A stretch of DNA of 64,000 nt. It comes from Apoda limacodes (taxonomy: Eukaryota; Arthropoda; Insecta; Lepidoptera; Limacodidae). The notes under the pieces are model-generated. The model saw nothing but the letters and a program-made list of their open reading frames with translations, made no database searches and was not told where the DNA came from. A program made the translations under genes and the position numbers. This document shows positions 47,161 through 57,280 of this stretch, piece by piece. The stretch is taken from positions 14,327,001-14,391,000 of the forward strand of contig OX291547.1 of assembly GCA_946406115.1 (NCBI GenBank). The letters are read 5' to 3'. Each line of letters starts with the position of its first letter. Position 1 is the first letter of the stretch.

Positions 47161-49828
47161 TTTTGTTCCTATCTGACGCTATCTACATACCTTGAAATAA
47201 TAAGTTCAATGTCACTGTTCGATTGTTGCGTACGTTTTATTTTAGTGGTTACAATTTAGTTGTCTTTTGTTTCTAAAAATTAATTTATTCGTTTTTTCTA
47301 AAATATTAATAAATTTCTTTTTCGTAGTGTTTATTTTATTGAATAATAATGATAATTTAAAAATAAATATATAAAAACCATGTTGGGACTCTTGAAGCAA
47401 TGCTTACTTTTTCCGCATTTTCTAAAAGTTTCTGTTGATCTTACAAAATCGGCCTTACACGCAGCATTAGGTACTAAATATAAGTGATGCCCTATCTGAA
47501 AACACTAAGTGCTTCCATTATTACAACCATATATAGATAATTTTAAAAGTGGGGCACTGGAAACTAGATCACAGAATCACTCATGCACGTCTTAAGGAAG
47601 TTATTATCAAGGAACTTCCAATGACAGAGGCAACATGAGATATTATTCCAGAAAAAATTATTCTTTAAAAAATATAACATACAATTTCATGAAGAAGAGA
47701 AAGACAGCACAGACATACATGGTTCTACAAAAGTTTGGTTTAGCAGCAGAAGTTTTGTTTATGACTTGAACATCAACATATCAACGACCTTAGGTGGACC
47801 CAACACTATCTTACATGCATAAAGTGTTTGGACCACCAGTATCATAATAGCAGTCTTTCGATAGCAGTCAAAGCCATATCGTGTCCGACAGCACCGCTAA
47901 CCTACAAGCTTTAACAGCTGCTTTAAAAGCAGACTAATGATTATGTGTCACAATGACTTGTAAAAAATAGGAAGTGGGCTGTTTTGGAGCCATGGCCGCT
48001 TAATTTTAGAAGATTCGTGAATTTAATGCCGCAATTAAGTGTATGTTAAACATGAACCGGCTTCGTGCTAGTCTTGACTTGCGCACCCAGGCAAGTCTTA
48101 GATACCATCAGATAATTCATGAACTCGAGTCGCAACTGGCTGGTTTTTATTATTTTTTGTTTTTTTTTTATATTTTTAGAATATATTATTAATTAGCTTA
48201 CACTAAAATAGTTTTAAGTTTGAAGCTTTTATTCTTTACCGTTTTCACCATAGAGCAAACACACCATAAAGATGTTACCAGATAGGCAGGAATACAGGCA
48301 GATACTCTAGGCTAATTAATAAGACTCCATTGGCATACTTAGTCTATGGAATCCTAAAAACTTATATCCTAAAGCTAGGCTATATTTTGGGCAACACTAT
48401 AACTATAAATACTAGGGTTTATTTTATGAATTCCCACACATCCCCTGGTCTAAATTTAGAATTATTTCGCCAATCGAGCACGACGTTTACATTGTTGCAA
48501 ACGATACGTATGAATTTCACAGCCTTCTTCTTCCAAATCAGTAGTGAAATGTTTTTTGTTGAAGTATTTTATTATACACCATAACGGGTAAGGACATTAT
48601 TTGGAACTTTTTCGGAGTTGATCTGATCCGTATGGATCCAGAGCTACGAGTATAAACCATTTTATCAAAAAAAGAGATCTCGACTAACCGACTTCAGATA
48701 CTTCTTGCAAGGCCTATTTCAAAGGTCTCAAAAAACGACCCTTAGGTTATCTTGTTTTGGCAAGTCGGAAGAACTAAGTTTAAGGTGATATGTTCCACTT
48801 TGTTGTGTCTCTTTCAGTTTCTAAGATCTAAGGTGCAAAAAGAACATAATCTTCGTTTCGCTTCTTTTAGTAAAATACCCCGCCTGTTTAAAGACGTTTC
48901 ATCAAATTCTCGTCAAAAATACCAGCCAACGGGCAAAACGTCTGTATAATCCTAAAACCATGAGAAAGGTACAAAATATACACAAAACACGATTCATTTT
49001 ACAAACAATATTTCCAATAAAAACTATGCTCTGTAATTCTGGATTACTGTAAAAACAAACATGAAAGTTGTAATAAACAAAACTCGTCTTAGGGTGCGAC
49101 GCAGTAGATAAAACCCTTACTGACTCGGACGACAACTGACGACGGTCACGTTTTTAATTACCCAAAGACTCATCGGTAACGTGTCACTGCTCGGAGTTGG
49201 TACACGACTGTGGACGTGAAACTGGGTATCACAGGGCTTTATTGGAGGCGAGCTTTTTAGCTCTTACAAAATAGGTATCGTTTATCTACGTAACTTTAAG
49301 AATCATTTTTATGGGTATTTTAATGTTCTTTATATTTTATTAAAAATAAACACAATAAAAAAAAACGGTATAGTAAGCCGTAAGTTATCAATAAAATAAT
49401 ATAATAAAACTTAAATCAATTATTTTTTTTTTCGGCTAAGTTTCAAAATAGCAACCAATGTTGTATACATTGGTGTTATTATAGAATTTAACGATATTTG
49501 TATATGATAAAGATCGGTCCGAGGAAATCAGACTTAGATACAAAAAAACGTCTCCAATTTTATAATTTTAGATGACCTTATTTCAGATGTAGGTACGTTA
49601 CATGGTGCGCGATGTCAGTTTTTGTGTGGCACAGGTACCGCTGTAAATTAAATTAACAAAATAATATACGCTAGAATTATAGTTCCGCATTTTACTACGT
49701 GCAAATTTTTACAAAACTGAACCCTGTTCGTCTATTTTATTGTTCATTTTCTAAATGATAAAATTCGAACTCTTTATTGATTTTGTTTCGTCGTATATGT
49801 CGTCATAGATGTTTGAAGTTAATTGCTG
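47161..49828. other. Non-coding, no gene seen
   Basis: AT-rich. The frames at 48330-48584 and 48752-48949 have no recognisable content. Sequence around 47560-47900 has coding-like texture in pieces but no frame longer than about 30 codons that I can assign. Confidence 0.45.
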
Positions 49829-49917
49829 GACCACTCTCAATACATCGTTGGTTCTGGCACACTACCCTCCAACCCCAACCCCTCGCCTAAACTAACCTAA
49901 CTTTTCTGCCCCCGCAC

Positions 49918-50030
49918 GACTCGCGCTTGACCACTCTCAAAACCACCCCTGTGTCTGGGGTGTGGCGACTCGCGCTTGACCACTCTCAAAACCACCCCCT
50001 GTGTCTGGGATACGTCGACTCACGCTTGAC
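49918..50030. repeat. Subterminal ~49-50-bp repeats in left TIR
   Basis: Unit 1 at 49918-49966 and unit 2 at 49967-50016 both start GACTCGCGCTTGACCACTC and contain 'tcaaaaccacccc' and 'tgtgtctggg'. A partial third starts at 50017. The element's own tip, GACCACTCTCAA (49829), recurs at 49929 and 49978. The same array is mirrored at about 62342-62454. Confidence 0.85.
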
Positions 50031-50226
50031 CAGAACTACCACGTGACATCACTGTAGGTTCTGTGTAGTTTTGTTAAGTATTTATATCATTATCGTAATG
50101 GGTCTATCGTATTTTTCCGTTCATTAGTTATTCTTATTTAATTACAATGTCGTGAGTGCGATAATGATGTTTGTGGTGACATTCCTAATACCTTTTTAAT
50201 TATATTTGTACTTGTAAGATAAATCG

Positions 50227-50236
50227 TATATATATA
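50227..50236 (+). promoter_or_regulatory. TATA box of the TIR gene, left copy
   Basis: TATATATATA about 100 bp before the ATG at 50333, with initiator-like 'atcatcaagtg' about 40 bp downstream. Mirrored in the right TIR at about 62136-62145. Confidence 0.5.
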
Positions 50237-50332
50237 GGATAGTCGAGAGTATTCGAGTTACAATTTATCATCAAGTGATTGAATTCATCCTGTGTGATAC
50301 TGAGGCTGGTTCTATTTACTTCAAAAAAAGCT

Positions 50333-50988
50333 ATGGAGGTATGTGTTTTTTTGCTTTATAATTCTTTATCTATATTTATTATATATATTACAGACCCTCA
50401 AAACTATGTGTTTGTTTGAATGTCTATTACTTAAACCAATTTTGTTTAGGTTTTCACTTTAGGCAAATTTTTGATTCAAATTATTATACAAATATGTTTT
50501 TAAAACATAGGCTTATTTTATTACAGAATTCAACATTTAACGTAATGGAAGAAAACACGTTCAAGCATTACTACTACGCTACATCGGATGATGAGCAATC
50601 AACTGAGAAGGCCTTAGAAACAACAAAGCTCAAACGGTCTCGTCGAAATAGTATCGACTCATTCTATGAGGGGACCAATCAGAAGAAAAAGAAACTCAGC
50701 TCTATAGTGGCGAGATCTTCAAAAGATGGTATCCCTGGTGTCACATACTTGTCTACTAATAATGATGATGGGGCTCATGCTACACATTTGATAAAAATTG
50801 AGGTGTATGACCTCATAAAATTGAAAAAAGTACCAGTAGATGAACATTGGAAACACTCAGAAGTGAGGATCAAATATTATACGGATACAAAAGATGAAAA
50901 ATATGAGCAAACGAAGGGTATCATATTTGATATCACGAAGCAAATAGCAGAAACCAATAACTGTAAAAAATACTTTTTTAAAAAGTAA
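50333..50988 (+). CDS. TIR-embedded spliced gene, left copy (unknown function)
   Basis: Predicted exon 1 is only ATGGAG (50333-50338), followed by GTATGT. The intron spans 50339-50526 and ends TTTATTACAG; exon 2 is 50527-50988. The join stays in frame and gives about 155 residues. An alternative acceptor at 50393 would hit a stop. The protein starts with an acidic region (EENTF, SDDEQSTEK), has a bipartite basic cluster (KLKRSRR ... QKKKKL) resembling a nuclear signal, and has a C-terminal domain rich in charged beta/alpha-like sequence (IKIEVYDLIKLKKVPVDEHW). I recognise no family. It faces inward and ends 32 bp before the TIR edge. An AATAAA at about 51091 could end its transcript. Confidence 0.7.
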
Positions 50989-51177
50989 TCTCTAATAGCT
51001 AAATTAATTTATAAGAACCAGCTTCAGTATTACTCGAAATCAACTTTGAATCAAATTGTATCATGTTTGAGTTTTATTGTGAATGAATGAATAAATGATA
51101 TAAATAAAAAATATTTTTTTGTTTTTTAACCACTAATTACACAAACACACACATAAGAAAAAAACATTTTTTTTATT

Positions 51178-51630
51178 TTAAAAAGTTTTATTATCAAAAA
51201 TTGTTTTAAACATATCATATAATAAAATATCATTACATAGAGTGTTATTACTAAAGTGGTTTACAAAATCAATCATTGATTTACCATGAAACTTAAAATA
51301 CAAATAAACAAGACAATATTCCCCACAAACAGTTGTAAAGTCATTTTGAACTCTTTTATTATTGTAACTCCATATCTTAGTATTCTTATTTAAGAAATAT
51401 AAATGATGTCTACTAGGTTTACGACCATAAGAATCAAAGTATTCACCTAATCCATTTTTATTAATATGTATTCCCACCCAATGCGATCCAGGTTGATTGT
51501 CAACATCTAAATTACTAATGAGAAAAGCAGGTAGGTGCATGAGTACTGGTAATCTATTTGCAGCAAATACATTTAGTTTAATTTTCGGAGAAATTATCTT
51601 TAAACATTTTTGAATATCTAAAGTATTCAT
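51178..51630 (-). CDS. Adenain-like maturation cysteine protease
   Basis: 150 residues, standard size for the Polinton protease. Catalytic pattern: GSHWVGI (His50), EYFDSYG (Asp66), Gln95 in KRVQND and CGEYC (Cys102). The seven-residue gap from Gln95 to Cys102 equals that between the oxyanion Gln and nucleophile Cys in adenoviral protease. The family (peptidase C5, Ulp1-like fold) cleaves capsid and core precursors during particle maturation. The gene is the last of the minus-strand cluster, 69 bp after the major capsid stop. No break is seen. Confidence 0.92.
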   Translation of the reverse strand: MNTLDIQKCLKIISPKIKLNVFAANRLPVLMHLPAFLISNLDVDNQPGSHWVGIHINKNGLGEYFDSYGRKPSRHHLYFLNKNTKIWSYNNKRVQNDFTTVCGEYCLVYLYFKFHGKSMIDFVNHFSNNTLCNDILLYDMFKTIFDNKTF

Positions 51631-51699
51631 TTCAGAATGTTGATATTATGAATGTCAAAAGTATAATAAGTCCTTTCATTGAGTTCTAATTATTATATT

Positions 51700-53010
51700 T
51701 TAGCTACTGTAATCTACTGAAACATTACGATTTTTATCTATTTCAATAACATTATCAAATTCAGCATACACTATACAGTTTATTGTTTGTATGAGTGCTG
51801 CTTCAAAACGAACTTCAAGTCTTACGCTTCCATGTCTAATAAGATTCCAATGAGACGTAGAACTAGCTGATAAGTCTGGAGTTAAATCAAATGCCATCAA
51901 ACAATATCCATTTGCATATTGTTCCCTAGAAATAGCATTACCATCATTCAAAAAGTGAATACCTGACCCGGAAAATAGTGTATGGTAAGCTGTGGTAAAT
52001 ATATTGTTGTGAAACATTGGTTGTAAAGCTTTTGATGGTATTTGTTGACCATCTATATACAAACTAAATGTATTTATTCCATAGTTTTCAAAGTTAAAAG
52101 GGTTTCTGTTAAAACTTCCATTAAAAGCAGCATTGTTTACAAAACCTATTATACACCTTTTTGGAACTTGACCAATAAATATGTTATCAAGCGTTTTTCC
52201 CTGAACTCCTGAAGGTATTGTAAGCACTTTGACTTCAGCTCTGGTTATAGGATACTTAGCGGTCGTTGCACTTAAAACTTTTTGATGTGCTAATAATACA
52301 CTTGGACTAATTTTTGCTCTACGAACTATAAGTGTAGCGTCAGTAAAAGTAACTTTCAGTTTAGCATCAGCACCAGCCATAAGATTAAAACTTTCTCTTG
52401 ATCGTACTAGTTTAAGACTAATTTCAACACCATTTATCAGAAACTTTTCTTGATTAAACAAATCCCCATGCAAATGTCCTACCATTTCTACCTCTTTACT
52501 CTCACGTACAAATTGATTCCTTTTTTTAAATCCATCATTAGAATCATCTAGTGAATTCATTTTTCCAGCTGTGTCTTCATACCATAGTCCACAAGTCAGA
52601 TGAGATTGTTTAGCTGCTGGACCATAGTTTAATAAAGTTTCTATAAATGCCCTATAAGCATAAGTGTTGTTTGGTGGAGATACTAGTTTTTGATTTAAAT
52701 ACACATCGAGTTGATTGAACAGTGAGTGTAACCAGTTATTAGTTGGGGCTACTACTGTAGCAGCAGCTAAGTTGGTGCCATCTTGGTTTCGAATTTTAAC
52801 TTTTAAATGTAGTAATGTATGAGACAAATCGATATAATCATCCCCCGTACCAGGAATTTGAAATTCAATTGGTCCATCGTCTGTAAGGGATGATATAGGT
52901 TTGTAGTGTATCCATTGTCCATTTTCAATACTTGTCTGAGTTGTTGGTAAAGCAAATAAATCCAATTCCGATTTTATACATTCACATGAATGATTATGTA
53001 AGAATGACAT
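51700..53010 (-). CDS. Major capsid protein, double jelly-roll
   Basis: 436 residues, intact. The N-terminus carries the Polinton MCP signature KSELDLFALPTTQTSIE (13-29), then GQWIHYKPISSLTDDGPIEF and a GDDYIDLS block. The C-terminal half has the paired FDLTPDLS and SVRLEVRFEAAL strands expected of the second jelly roll. In the family this protein trimerises into hexon-like capsomers. Its ATG shares a base with the stop of the upstream pVI-like gene (TAATG at 53012-53008), which suggests coupled translation. Length is at the short end for Polinton MCPs. Confidence 0.94.
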   Translation of the reverse strand: MSFLHNHSCECIKSELDLFALPTTQTSIENGQWIHYKPISSLTDDGPIEFQIPGTGDDYIDLSHTLLHLKVKIRNQDGTNLAAATVVAPTNNWLHSLFNQLDVYLNQKLVSPPNNTYAYRAFIETLLNYGPAAKQSHLTCGLWYEDTAGKMNSLDDSNDGFKKRNQFVRESKEVEMVGHLHGDLFNQEKFLINGVEISLKLVRSRESFNLMAGADAKLKVTFTDATLIVRRAKISPSVLLAHQKVLSATTAKYPITRAEVKVLTIPSGVQGKTLDNIFIGQVPKRCIIGFVNNAAFNGSFNRNPFNFENYGINTFSLYIDGQQIPSKALQPMFHNNIFTTAYHTLFSGSGIHFLNDGNAISREQYANGYCLMAFDLTPDLSASSTSHWNLIRHGSVRLEVRFEAALIQTINCIVYAEFDNVIEIDKNRNVSVDYSS

Positions 53011-53456
53011 TATTTGTTTGAAAATATATCTTTAGTATTTCTATTAATTTTATACTTTCTAGTTCTCAACTCTTTCAAAGCTGTTGACGGAATGGAATGA
53101 ATCCGACGTTGACGTTTCGTTATATAACCTGATCCATTCATTAGTCTTTCAATTTTATCATCTGCTCTTCGTTTTAAATTACTACTTACATCTTTTAACC
53201 GTGTTTGCACAGATTCATTCATTGGTTTCTGGCTTATCATATCGCTTAATAATCCCACTCCAGCATTAAGAGCCTCTTTACCAATTACTCTTGCCCCACT
53301 TGATAATAAAGGTAGTACTGATCGAAACAGGCCTCCTAAAAAGCTTCCTATTCCATGACCACGTTGATGTGGTACACCTTTATAAATTACACCAATTCCT
53401 GATCCTGCTTGGTGTGAATAATATTGCTCATAGGGACAAATACTGTTATTATGCAT
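53010..53456 (-). CDS. pVI-like minor virion protein (conserved Polinton ORF)
   Basis: 148 residues. A Gly-rich amphipathic segment (GIGSFLGGLFRSVLPLL, 35-51) follows an N-terminal YYSHQAGSG tract; the rest is basic (KRRADDKIERL, TKRQRR). The layout recalls adenovirus protein VI, a membrane-active capsid cement protein. MNGS|G at 106-110 fits the adenain cleavage rule (M/L/I)-x-G-x|G, so the encoded protease may trim it. It is joined by TAATG overlaps to both the penton gene upstream (53458-53454) and the capsid gene downstream. Family assignment is by pattern, not proof. Confidence 0.75.
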   Translation of the reverse strand: MHNNSICPYEQYYSHQAGSGIGVIYKGVPHQRGHGIGSFLGGLFRSVLPLLSSGARVIGKEALNAGVGLLSDMISQKPMNESVQTRLKDVSSNLKRRADDKIERLMNGSGYITKRQRRIHSIPSTALKELRTRKYKINRNTKDIFSNK

Positions 53457-54217
53457 TATAATCGCTTAAAGTGTAGTTTAACATATGCGGTCCCAAATTG
53501 AAATGGTATTTTATTACCAGTGTTTGTTCTTATATCTATTTCAATTGTATCAAATTCTCTTCGCATAACTGGTAAGTAGTGGGGTGGTGAAAATACATGC
53601 ATCTTATAAGCACCATAGATATATTTCTCGGGGTCTAAAGGTATTATTCTTAACAATGGTGTCATAACATCTCCAACTATTTGCGGATCAATTATATCAC
53701 AGTAAACAAATAATTGAGAAGGTAATCCTAAATGTAAATTGGGTGGGTATCTTCCAACATTTTTTGTTATTAAATTAGTTTTTGGTTCAAAGCCAAGTTG
53801 AATACTTAACTTTGATGATTACGTTAAAGATGATATATTTTTATCGTTAATTTGAACAGAGACCATCTGGGAAACTTTATCATAATGAAAGCGACAGTTT
53901 TCTTTTAGGTTTAAGGCTTTTAAAATGTTATCAATATTATCATAATTGGTTGCAGGTATATGATTTTTATAAATAACTGATGATATTGATTTATCCAAAG
54001 GTACTATCATTTTCTTAGTAATATACATTATATTTTCACCCTCTTGAACTGTAAACATACTACATGGGTATTGAAATTCTACAACTCCAACAGACCACTG
54101 TCCTTCTAATTTTATAGGTTTTGGAAGTTTTGTTGAAAAATTTGTAGTGGTATTACTCGGAAAATATTCCATTGAACTATTACTGAGCAAAGTTAAATAA
54201 AAATCTTCCTTAATCAT
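53456..54217 (-). pseudogene. Penton-like minor capsid protein, one in-frame stop
   Basis: One continuous frame interrupted once by TAA at 53821-53819 (codon 133 counted from the likely start at 54217). The N-part has FYLTLLSNSSMEYFPSNTT, TNFSTKLPKPIKL and WSVGVVEFQYPCSM. The C-part has LPSQLFVYCDIIDPQIVGDV and TPLLRIIPL. Both are typical of the Polinton single jelly-roll (penton base) protein, about 250 residues. The start chosen overlaps the integrase stop as ATGA (54217-54214); ten extra upstream codons are open but lie inside integrase. Unless the stop is read through, the copy yields only the N-terminal half. Confidence 0.88.
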
Positions 54218-55293
54218 ATTTTTTCTATATCTTTTAATGATACCCAAGTATTAAATTTGTTTGGATAACCTTTCCACTTCACTAGTACTTGCTTTCTATT
54301 TCCAAAATAACGAGTGTGGAGTATTTTATCTATTTTATGTGGGAGAGTGGGGTTGTATATTACTTTTTGTAATTCTTTTTCATAAAATGTACCTGTAATG
54401 GGTTCATTTTGAAGATCTTTTAACGTATAAACTACCCAAGGTGATCTTCTTATAACTGAAGTAATAACAAATATTTCATCACTCCAGTTGCTCTCGTATC
54501 CTTTTTGAAATATGTGTTTATGTTTTGTTATCCTAACATAATCACCTTCTTTAAACCTGTTTAGAATAGCCTTTTGCCCTTTATCTCTATCATATAAATT
54601 ATTCCAAACAGTCATAATATTTTCTGAGTTAGCATCTTTGGGACACATTTTTATACTTGAATGATAGCTATGATTAAAAGAATAAATCAAATCTTTTAAA
54701 ATATCAACATATCTATATGTGTTATGATGTGTGAAATACCGCCACATTTTTGTCTTTAATGTTCTTTGAAAGCGTTCCACGATACTAGCTTTTATATCAG
54801 GATTGTTAGTGGTGTAATAGTTTATACCTTTACTTTTAAAATATTTTTGCACATCCTTAGAAACAAATTCAGTTCCCTTATCTGACTGAATGTGGTTAGG
54901 TAAGGATTTTGACTCATTAAATATACTTTCAAAGCATTCTTTTATAGTTATAGAGTTCTTTTTTTTTAAACATCTAGCAAATGCATATTTACTAAATACA
55001 TCAATAACACACAGAATATATTTAAAACCATCATTATATTCAGAATAAGTGCGCATATCACTTAAATCCACCTGCCACAAGTCATTATAATTAGATAAAA
55101 TGTACTTATTTCTAGGAAATCTATTTCTTACAGGTTTATGTAATGTGTAAGTTTCTTGTTCTTGCAACCAATTTTTCACTTGTTTTGCTGTCATTTTTCC
55201 CTTTAACGAGTTGATGAGTTTGTTAACACCTCCATATCCAGCAGGATGAGAAACATCATAGTAAATCTGATTTATTTCTAATAGGGGGTCCAT
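54214..55293 (-). CDS. Retrovirus-like integrase with chromodomain
   Basis: 359 residues, intact. The catalytic core (rve fold) shows LWQVDLSDM (Asp76), HIQSDKGTEF (Asp138) and SIVERFQRTLK (Glu173), with 34 residues between the last two. Residues 1-70 form the N-terminal region. An SH3-like segment (FKEGDYVRITKHKHIFQKGY) follows, and the C-terminus is a chromodomain (KILHTRYFGNRKQVLVKWKG, then NTWVSLKDIEKI). It inserts the element into host DNA, and the chromodomain may steer it to marked chromatin. The stop overlaps the next start (ATGA). It lies 65 bp downstream of the PX-like gene. Confidence 0.95.
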   Translation of the reverse strand: MDPLLEINQIYYDVSHPAGYGGVNKLINSLKGKMTAKQVKNWLQEQETYTLHKPVRNRFPRNKYILSNYNDLWQVDLSDMRTYSEYNDGFKYILCVIDVFSKYAFARCLKKKNSITIKECFESIFNESKSLPNHIQSDKGTEFVSKDVQKYFKSKGINYYTTNNPDIKASIVERFQRTLKTKMWRYFTHHNTYRYVDILKDLIYSFNHSYHSSIKMCPKDANSENIMTVWNNLYDRDKGQKAILNRFKEGDYVRITKHKHIFQKGYESNWSDEIFVITSVIRRSPWVVYTLKDLQNEPITGTFYEKELQKVIYNPTLPHKIDKILHTRYFGNRKQVLVKWKGYPNKFNTWVSLKDIEKI

Positions 55294-55358
55294 TTTTCCC
55301 AGTCTATTTTTTTCTTGATTTTGTTAAAATGAGTCTTAGTAGGAGTAAAACTATTATC

Positions 55359-56063
55359 TCATTGCAATTTGTTAAGTGGAATTTCTTCTTTTATATCACC
55401 TAAGTAAAGTTTATTAATATATTCTAGTCTTTTTGGATTTCCAATATAAGTTAATGGTATTTTAATTTCTTTTAATGCTGATGCAAACTCTTGCCACCCA
55501 ATTGGATCACTGTGTTTAAGTGGTCTTAGTGTATCATTCACCAGGTCTATAATGTTACTCCCTGGTATTTTCATATTATTGATACTAACAGTTCCATTGG
55601 TATCCCAATCTACCTCATTTTTATTTGAAAAAATTGATTCTATTAGTAATTCACCTCGTTTTATATACGTCTTAGGAATCAATTTCAAGAGTTGTTGCTT
55701 TGAATAAAATGGGGTTAAGTCAGTATCATTTATGGTTTTTGATTTTATGTTTGATACCTGCTCAGTGTCAAGGACTGTTTCCTTAATGACATCTGTATCT
55801 TTATAATTAGGCGAACTTTCTGTTTTGGTTATAATTGGTATTTGATATGGTCGTCGTTCTACTTCAGTAAAATGTAAATACCTTTGTAGTGTTTGTAAAT
55901 ACAAAATCCATTTTTCTCTATCTTCTACATTACTATTTAAAATATCTTTCATTTCACCATCTAAACGGGATAAAGTATTTAAAGCGCTTTGTGTTTCATT
56001 TTCCTTTTTAATTTTTTCTATCAAATTAGGTTCAATTAGAATCATTTTTTTAGCATGTTCCAT
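55359..56063 (-). CDS. Conserved Polinton protein, function unknown (PX-like)
   Basis: 234 residues, intact. The N-terminus EHAKKMILIEPNLIEKIKKE is followed by LSRLDGEMKDIL and a helix pair ending YLQTLQRYL, a pattern recurring in Polinton accessory proteins. A variable, Ser/Thr/Asp-rich middle (about 80-130) leads to a compact C-terminal domain: GTVSINNMKIPGSNIIDLVN, DPIGWQEFASALKEIKIPL and IGNPKR. That C-terminal block is widespread in Polintons and related viruses and in stray host copies, but its role is not known to me. It starts 19 bp after the upstream gene. Confidence 0.75.
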   Translation of the reverse strand: MEHAKKMILIEPNLIEKIKKENETQSALNTLSRLDGEMKDILNSNVEDREKWILYLQTLQRYLHFTEVERRPYQIPIITKTESSPNYKDTDVIKETVLDTEQVSNIKSKTINDTDLTPFYSKQQLLKLIPKTYIKRGELLIESIFSNKNEVDWDTNGTVSINNMKIPGSNIIDLVNDTLRPLKHSDPIGWQEFASALKEIKIPLTYIGNPKRLEYINKLYLGDIKEEIPLNKLQ

Positions 56064-56082
56064 TTTTGCTTTTATTTTCCTG

Positions 56083-56412
56083 CTAAGGTTTTAAAATTGA
56101 ACTCACCAAGGCACTTAGAACAGATCCTAAAATAATAGGTAAAAAGGCACCACCCCTTTGAATAATTACGTTTTTTCTAAGTAGATTTCTTCCTTTACAC
56201 ACCAACTTTCTCAATATATTTTTATATTTTTTTAATTTGTTTTTATCATTTTCCTTGACGGGTATTTTACCCTGTAATACGTTGTAAATACACTCACAAA
56301 TAAAATTTATTTCTTCTTTACTACAAGATTTAAGTAAAGCTTTTCTATGTCTTGGTTTCAATACATGCAACGATTTTAAAAGTTCTTGATGTGTAGTCAC
56401 TCTTGAATGCAT
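56083..56412 (-). CDS. Small basic protein with hydrophobic C-terminus
   Basis: 109 residues. The N-terminal half is helical and basic (LKPRHRKALLKSCSKEEINF, KLKKYKNILRKLVCKGRNLL). The C-terminus switches to IIQRGGAFLPIILGSVLSAL and VSSILKP, a membrane-like or peptide-like tail after an RGG. Comparable small proteins sit near the ATPase in other Polintons; a resemblance to adenoviral core peptide pX has been suggested for such ORFs, but I cannot confirm it. Its start shares a base with the ATPase stop (TAATG, 56414-56410), so translation is probably coupled to it. Confidence 0.7.
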   Translation of the reverse strand: MHSRVTTHQELLKSLHVLKPRHRKALLKSCSKEEINFICECIYNVLQGKIPVKENDKNKLKKYKNILRKLVCKGRNLLRKNVIIQRGGAFLPIILGSVLSALVSSILKP

Positions 56413-57071
56413 TATTTATGAATGATTGGAATTTCATTATGTTTGCTGTATTTTAATCCTTTTTTAGGTATATATACAATGCAGTTCTGGTCAGAAGGAA
56501 ATATTCTCGTTTTAAATCGACACATATCAATTGTGTCCTGTTTTAAATCTATCATTAGGTAGCCATGAGGTTCACTAGTAGCATATTTGTAGGCATCTTC
56601 CAAAAATTTAATGTTTTCAGGTGAGACTTGACGTGCTAAGTAACGAATTTGTGTTTTATCTCGTGGATTTTTAAAGTAGACTATATAACTAGAGTTTAAA
56701 GAAATATCTCTCTGTCCTTTACCTTGATGGAATATATTTTGTGTAATATAGAAAACACTAATGTTTCTATGATGACTACCCTTTGTGAATATGTCAACAA
56801 CACGACCATCAGACTCTCGCATGAGGTCATCGATTATTATTAGTTGTGGTTGTTCTCCATCAAACATACTGAGGTCAGGAATACCTTGGTAATAATTAAC
56901 ATTGTTCAAGTTGTATAACGGTTGCATTTCATCATAACACCACATAATATTAGAAAAATGTTGATTGCAAATCTCATTAGCATGTTTCACAAAATTTTTA
57001 ACAAAAACTGATTTACCACATCCACTAGGGCCAGCTACCATTACTGTAAAGGGATGATAAAAATGAATCAT
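56412..57071 (-). CDS. Genome-packaging ATPase (A32/FtsK-HerA type)
   Basis: 219 residues, intact. Walker A GPSGCGKS at 14-21, Walker B LIIIDDL at 77-83, and the polar sensor region ITQNIF at 109-114 preceded by FTKGSHHRNISVFY, all as in Polinton and NCLDV A32-like ATPases. The family pumps DNA into preformed capsids. It is the first gene of the minus-strand virion cluster, with a TATATAAG box about 75 bp upstream. Confidence 0.93.
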   Translation of the reverse strand: MIHFYHPFTVMVAGPSGCGKSVFVKNFVKHANEICNQHFSNIMWCYDEMQPLYNLNNVNYYQGIPDLSMFDGEQPQLIIIDDLMRESDGRVVDIFTKGSHHRNISVFYITQNIFHQGKGQRDISLNSSYIVYFKNPRDKTQIRYLARQVSPENIKFLEDAYKYATSEPHGYLMIDLKQDTIDMCRFKTRIFPSDQNCIVYIPKKGLKYSKHNEIPIIHK

Positions 57072-57140
57072 AATTATTTTTAATGTGTGTTCTCTTTGAA
57101 AATGTTCAAATTCATATGGAGGAAAGCAATAAAAACAAAC

Positions 57141-57150
57141 ACTTATATAT
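57141..57150 (-). promoter_or_regulatory. TATA box before the ATPase-protease gene cluster
   Basis: Minus-strand ATATATAAGT, 70-80 bp before the ATPase ATG (57071), in the 209-bp spacer after the polymerase stop. It matches the polymerase box at 61251-61260 in sequence and distance. I found no such box in the spacers between the later genes. Confidence 0.55.
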
Positions 57151-57280
57151 TAAAAACAATATAATTAATAATAAAAAAAATTACAATCATTAGGTTACTT
57201 AATAATAGTTATTACCTTACATTTTTTAAACACACATAAACCAGATACAATTAATACTCTATATTATTATTATTTCAAAA

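Larger units (their letters stand above)
49829..51020. repeat. Left terminal inverted repeat of Polinton
   Basis: 1192 bp matching 61353-62543 in reverse. It begins GACCACTCTCAATACATCG and the match ends at ATAAGAACCA, after which the two sides diverge abruptly. It contains the subterminal tip-motif repeats, a TATA box and a complete spliced gene. Confidence 0.95.

Noticed and set aside
50339..50393. Alternative short intron in the TIR gene
   Set aside because: Joining at the acceptor ending 50393 runs into a stop after about 20 codons, whereas the acceptor at 50526 keeps the long frame.
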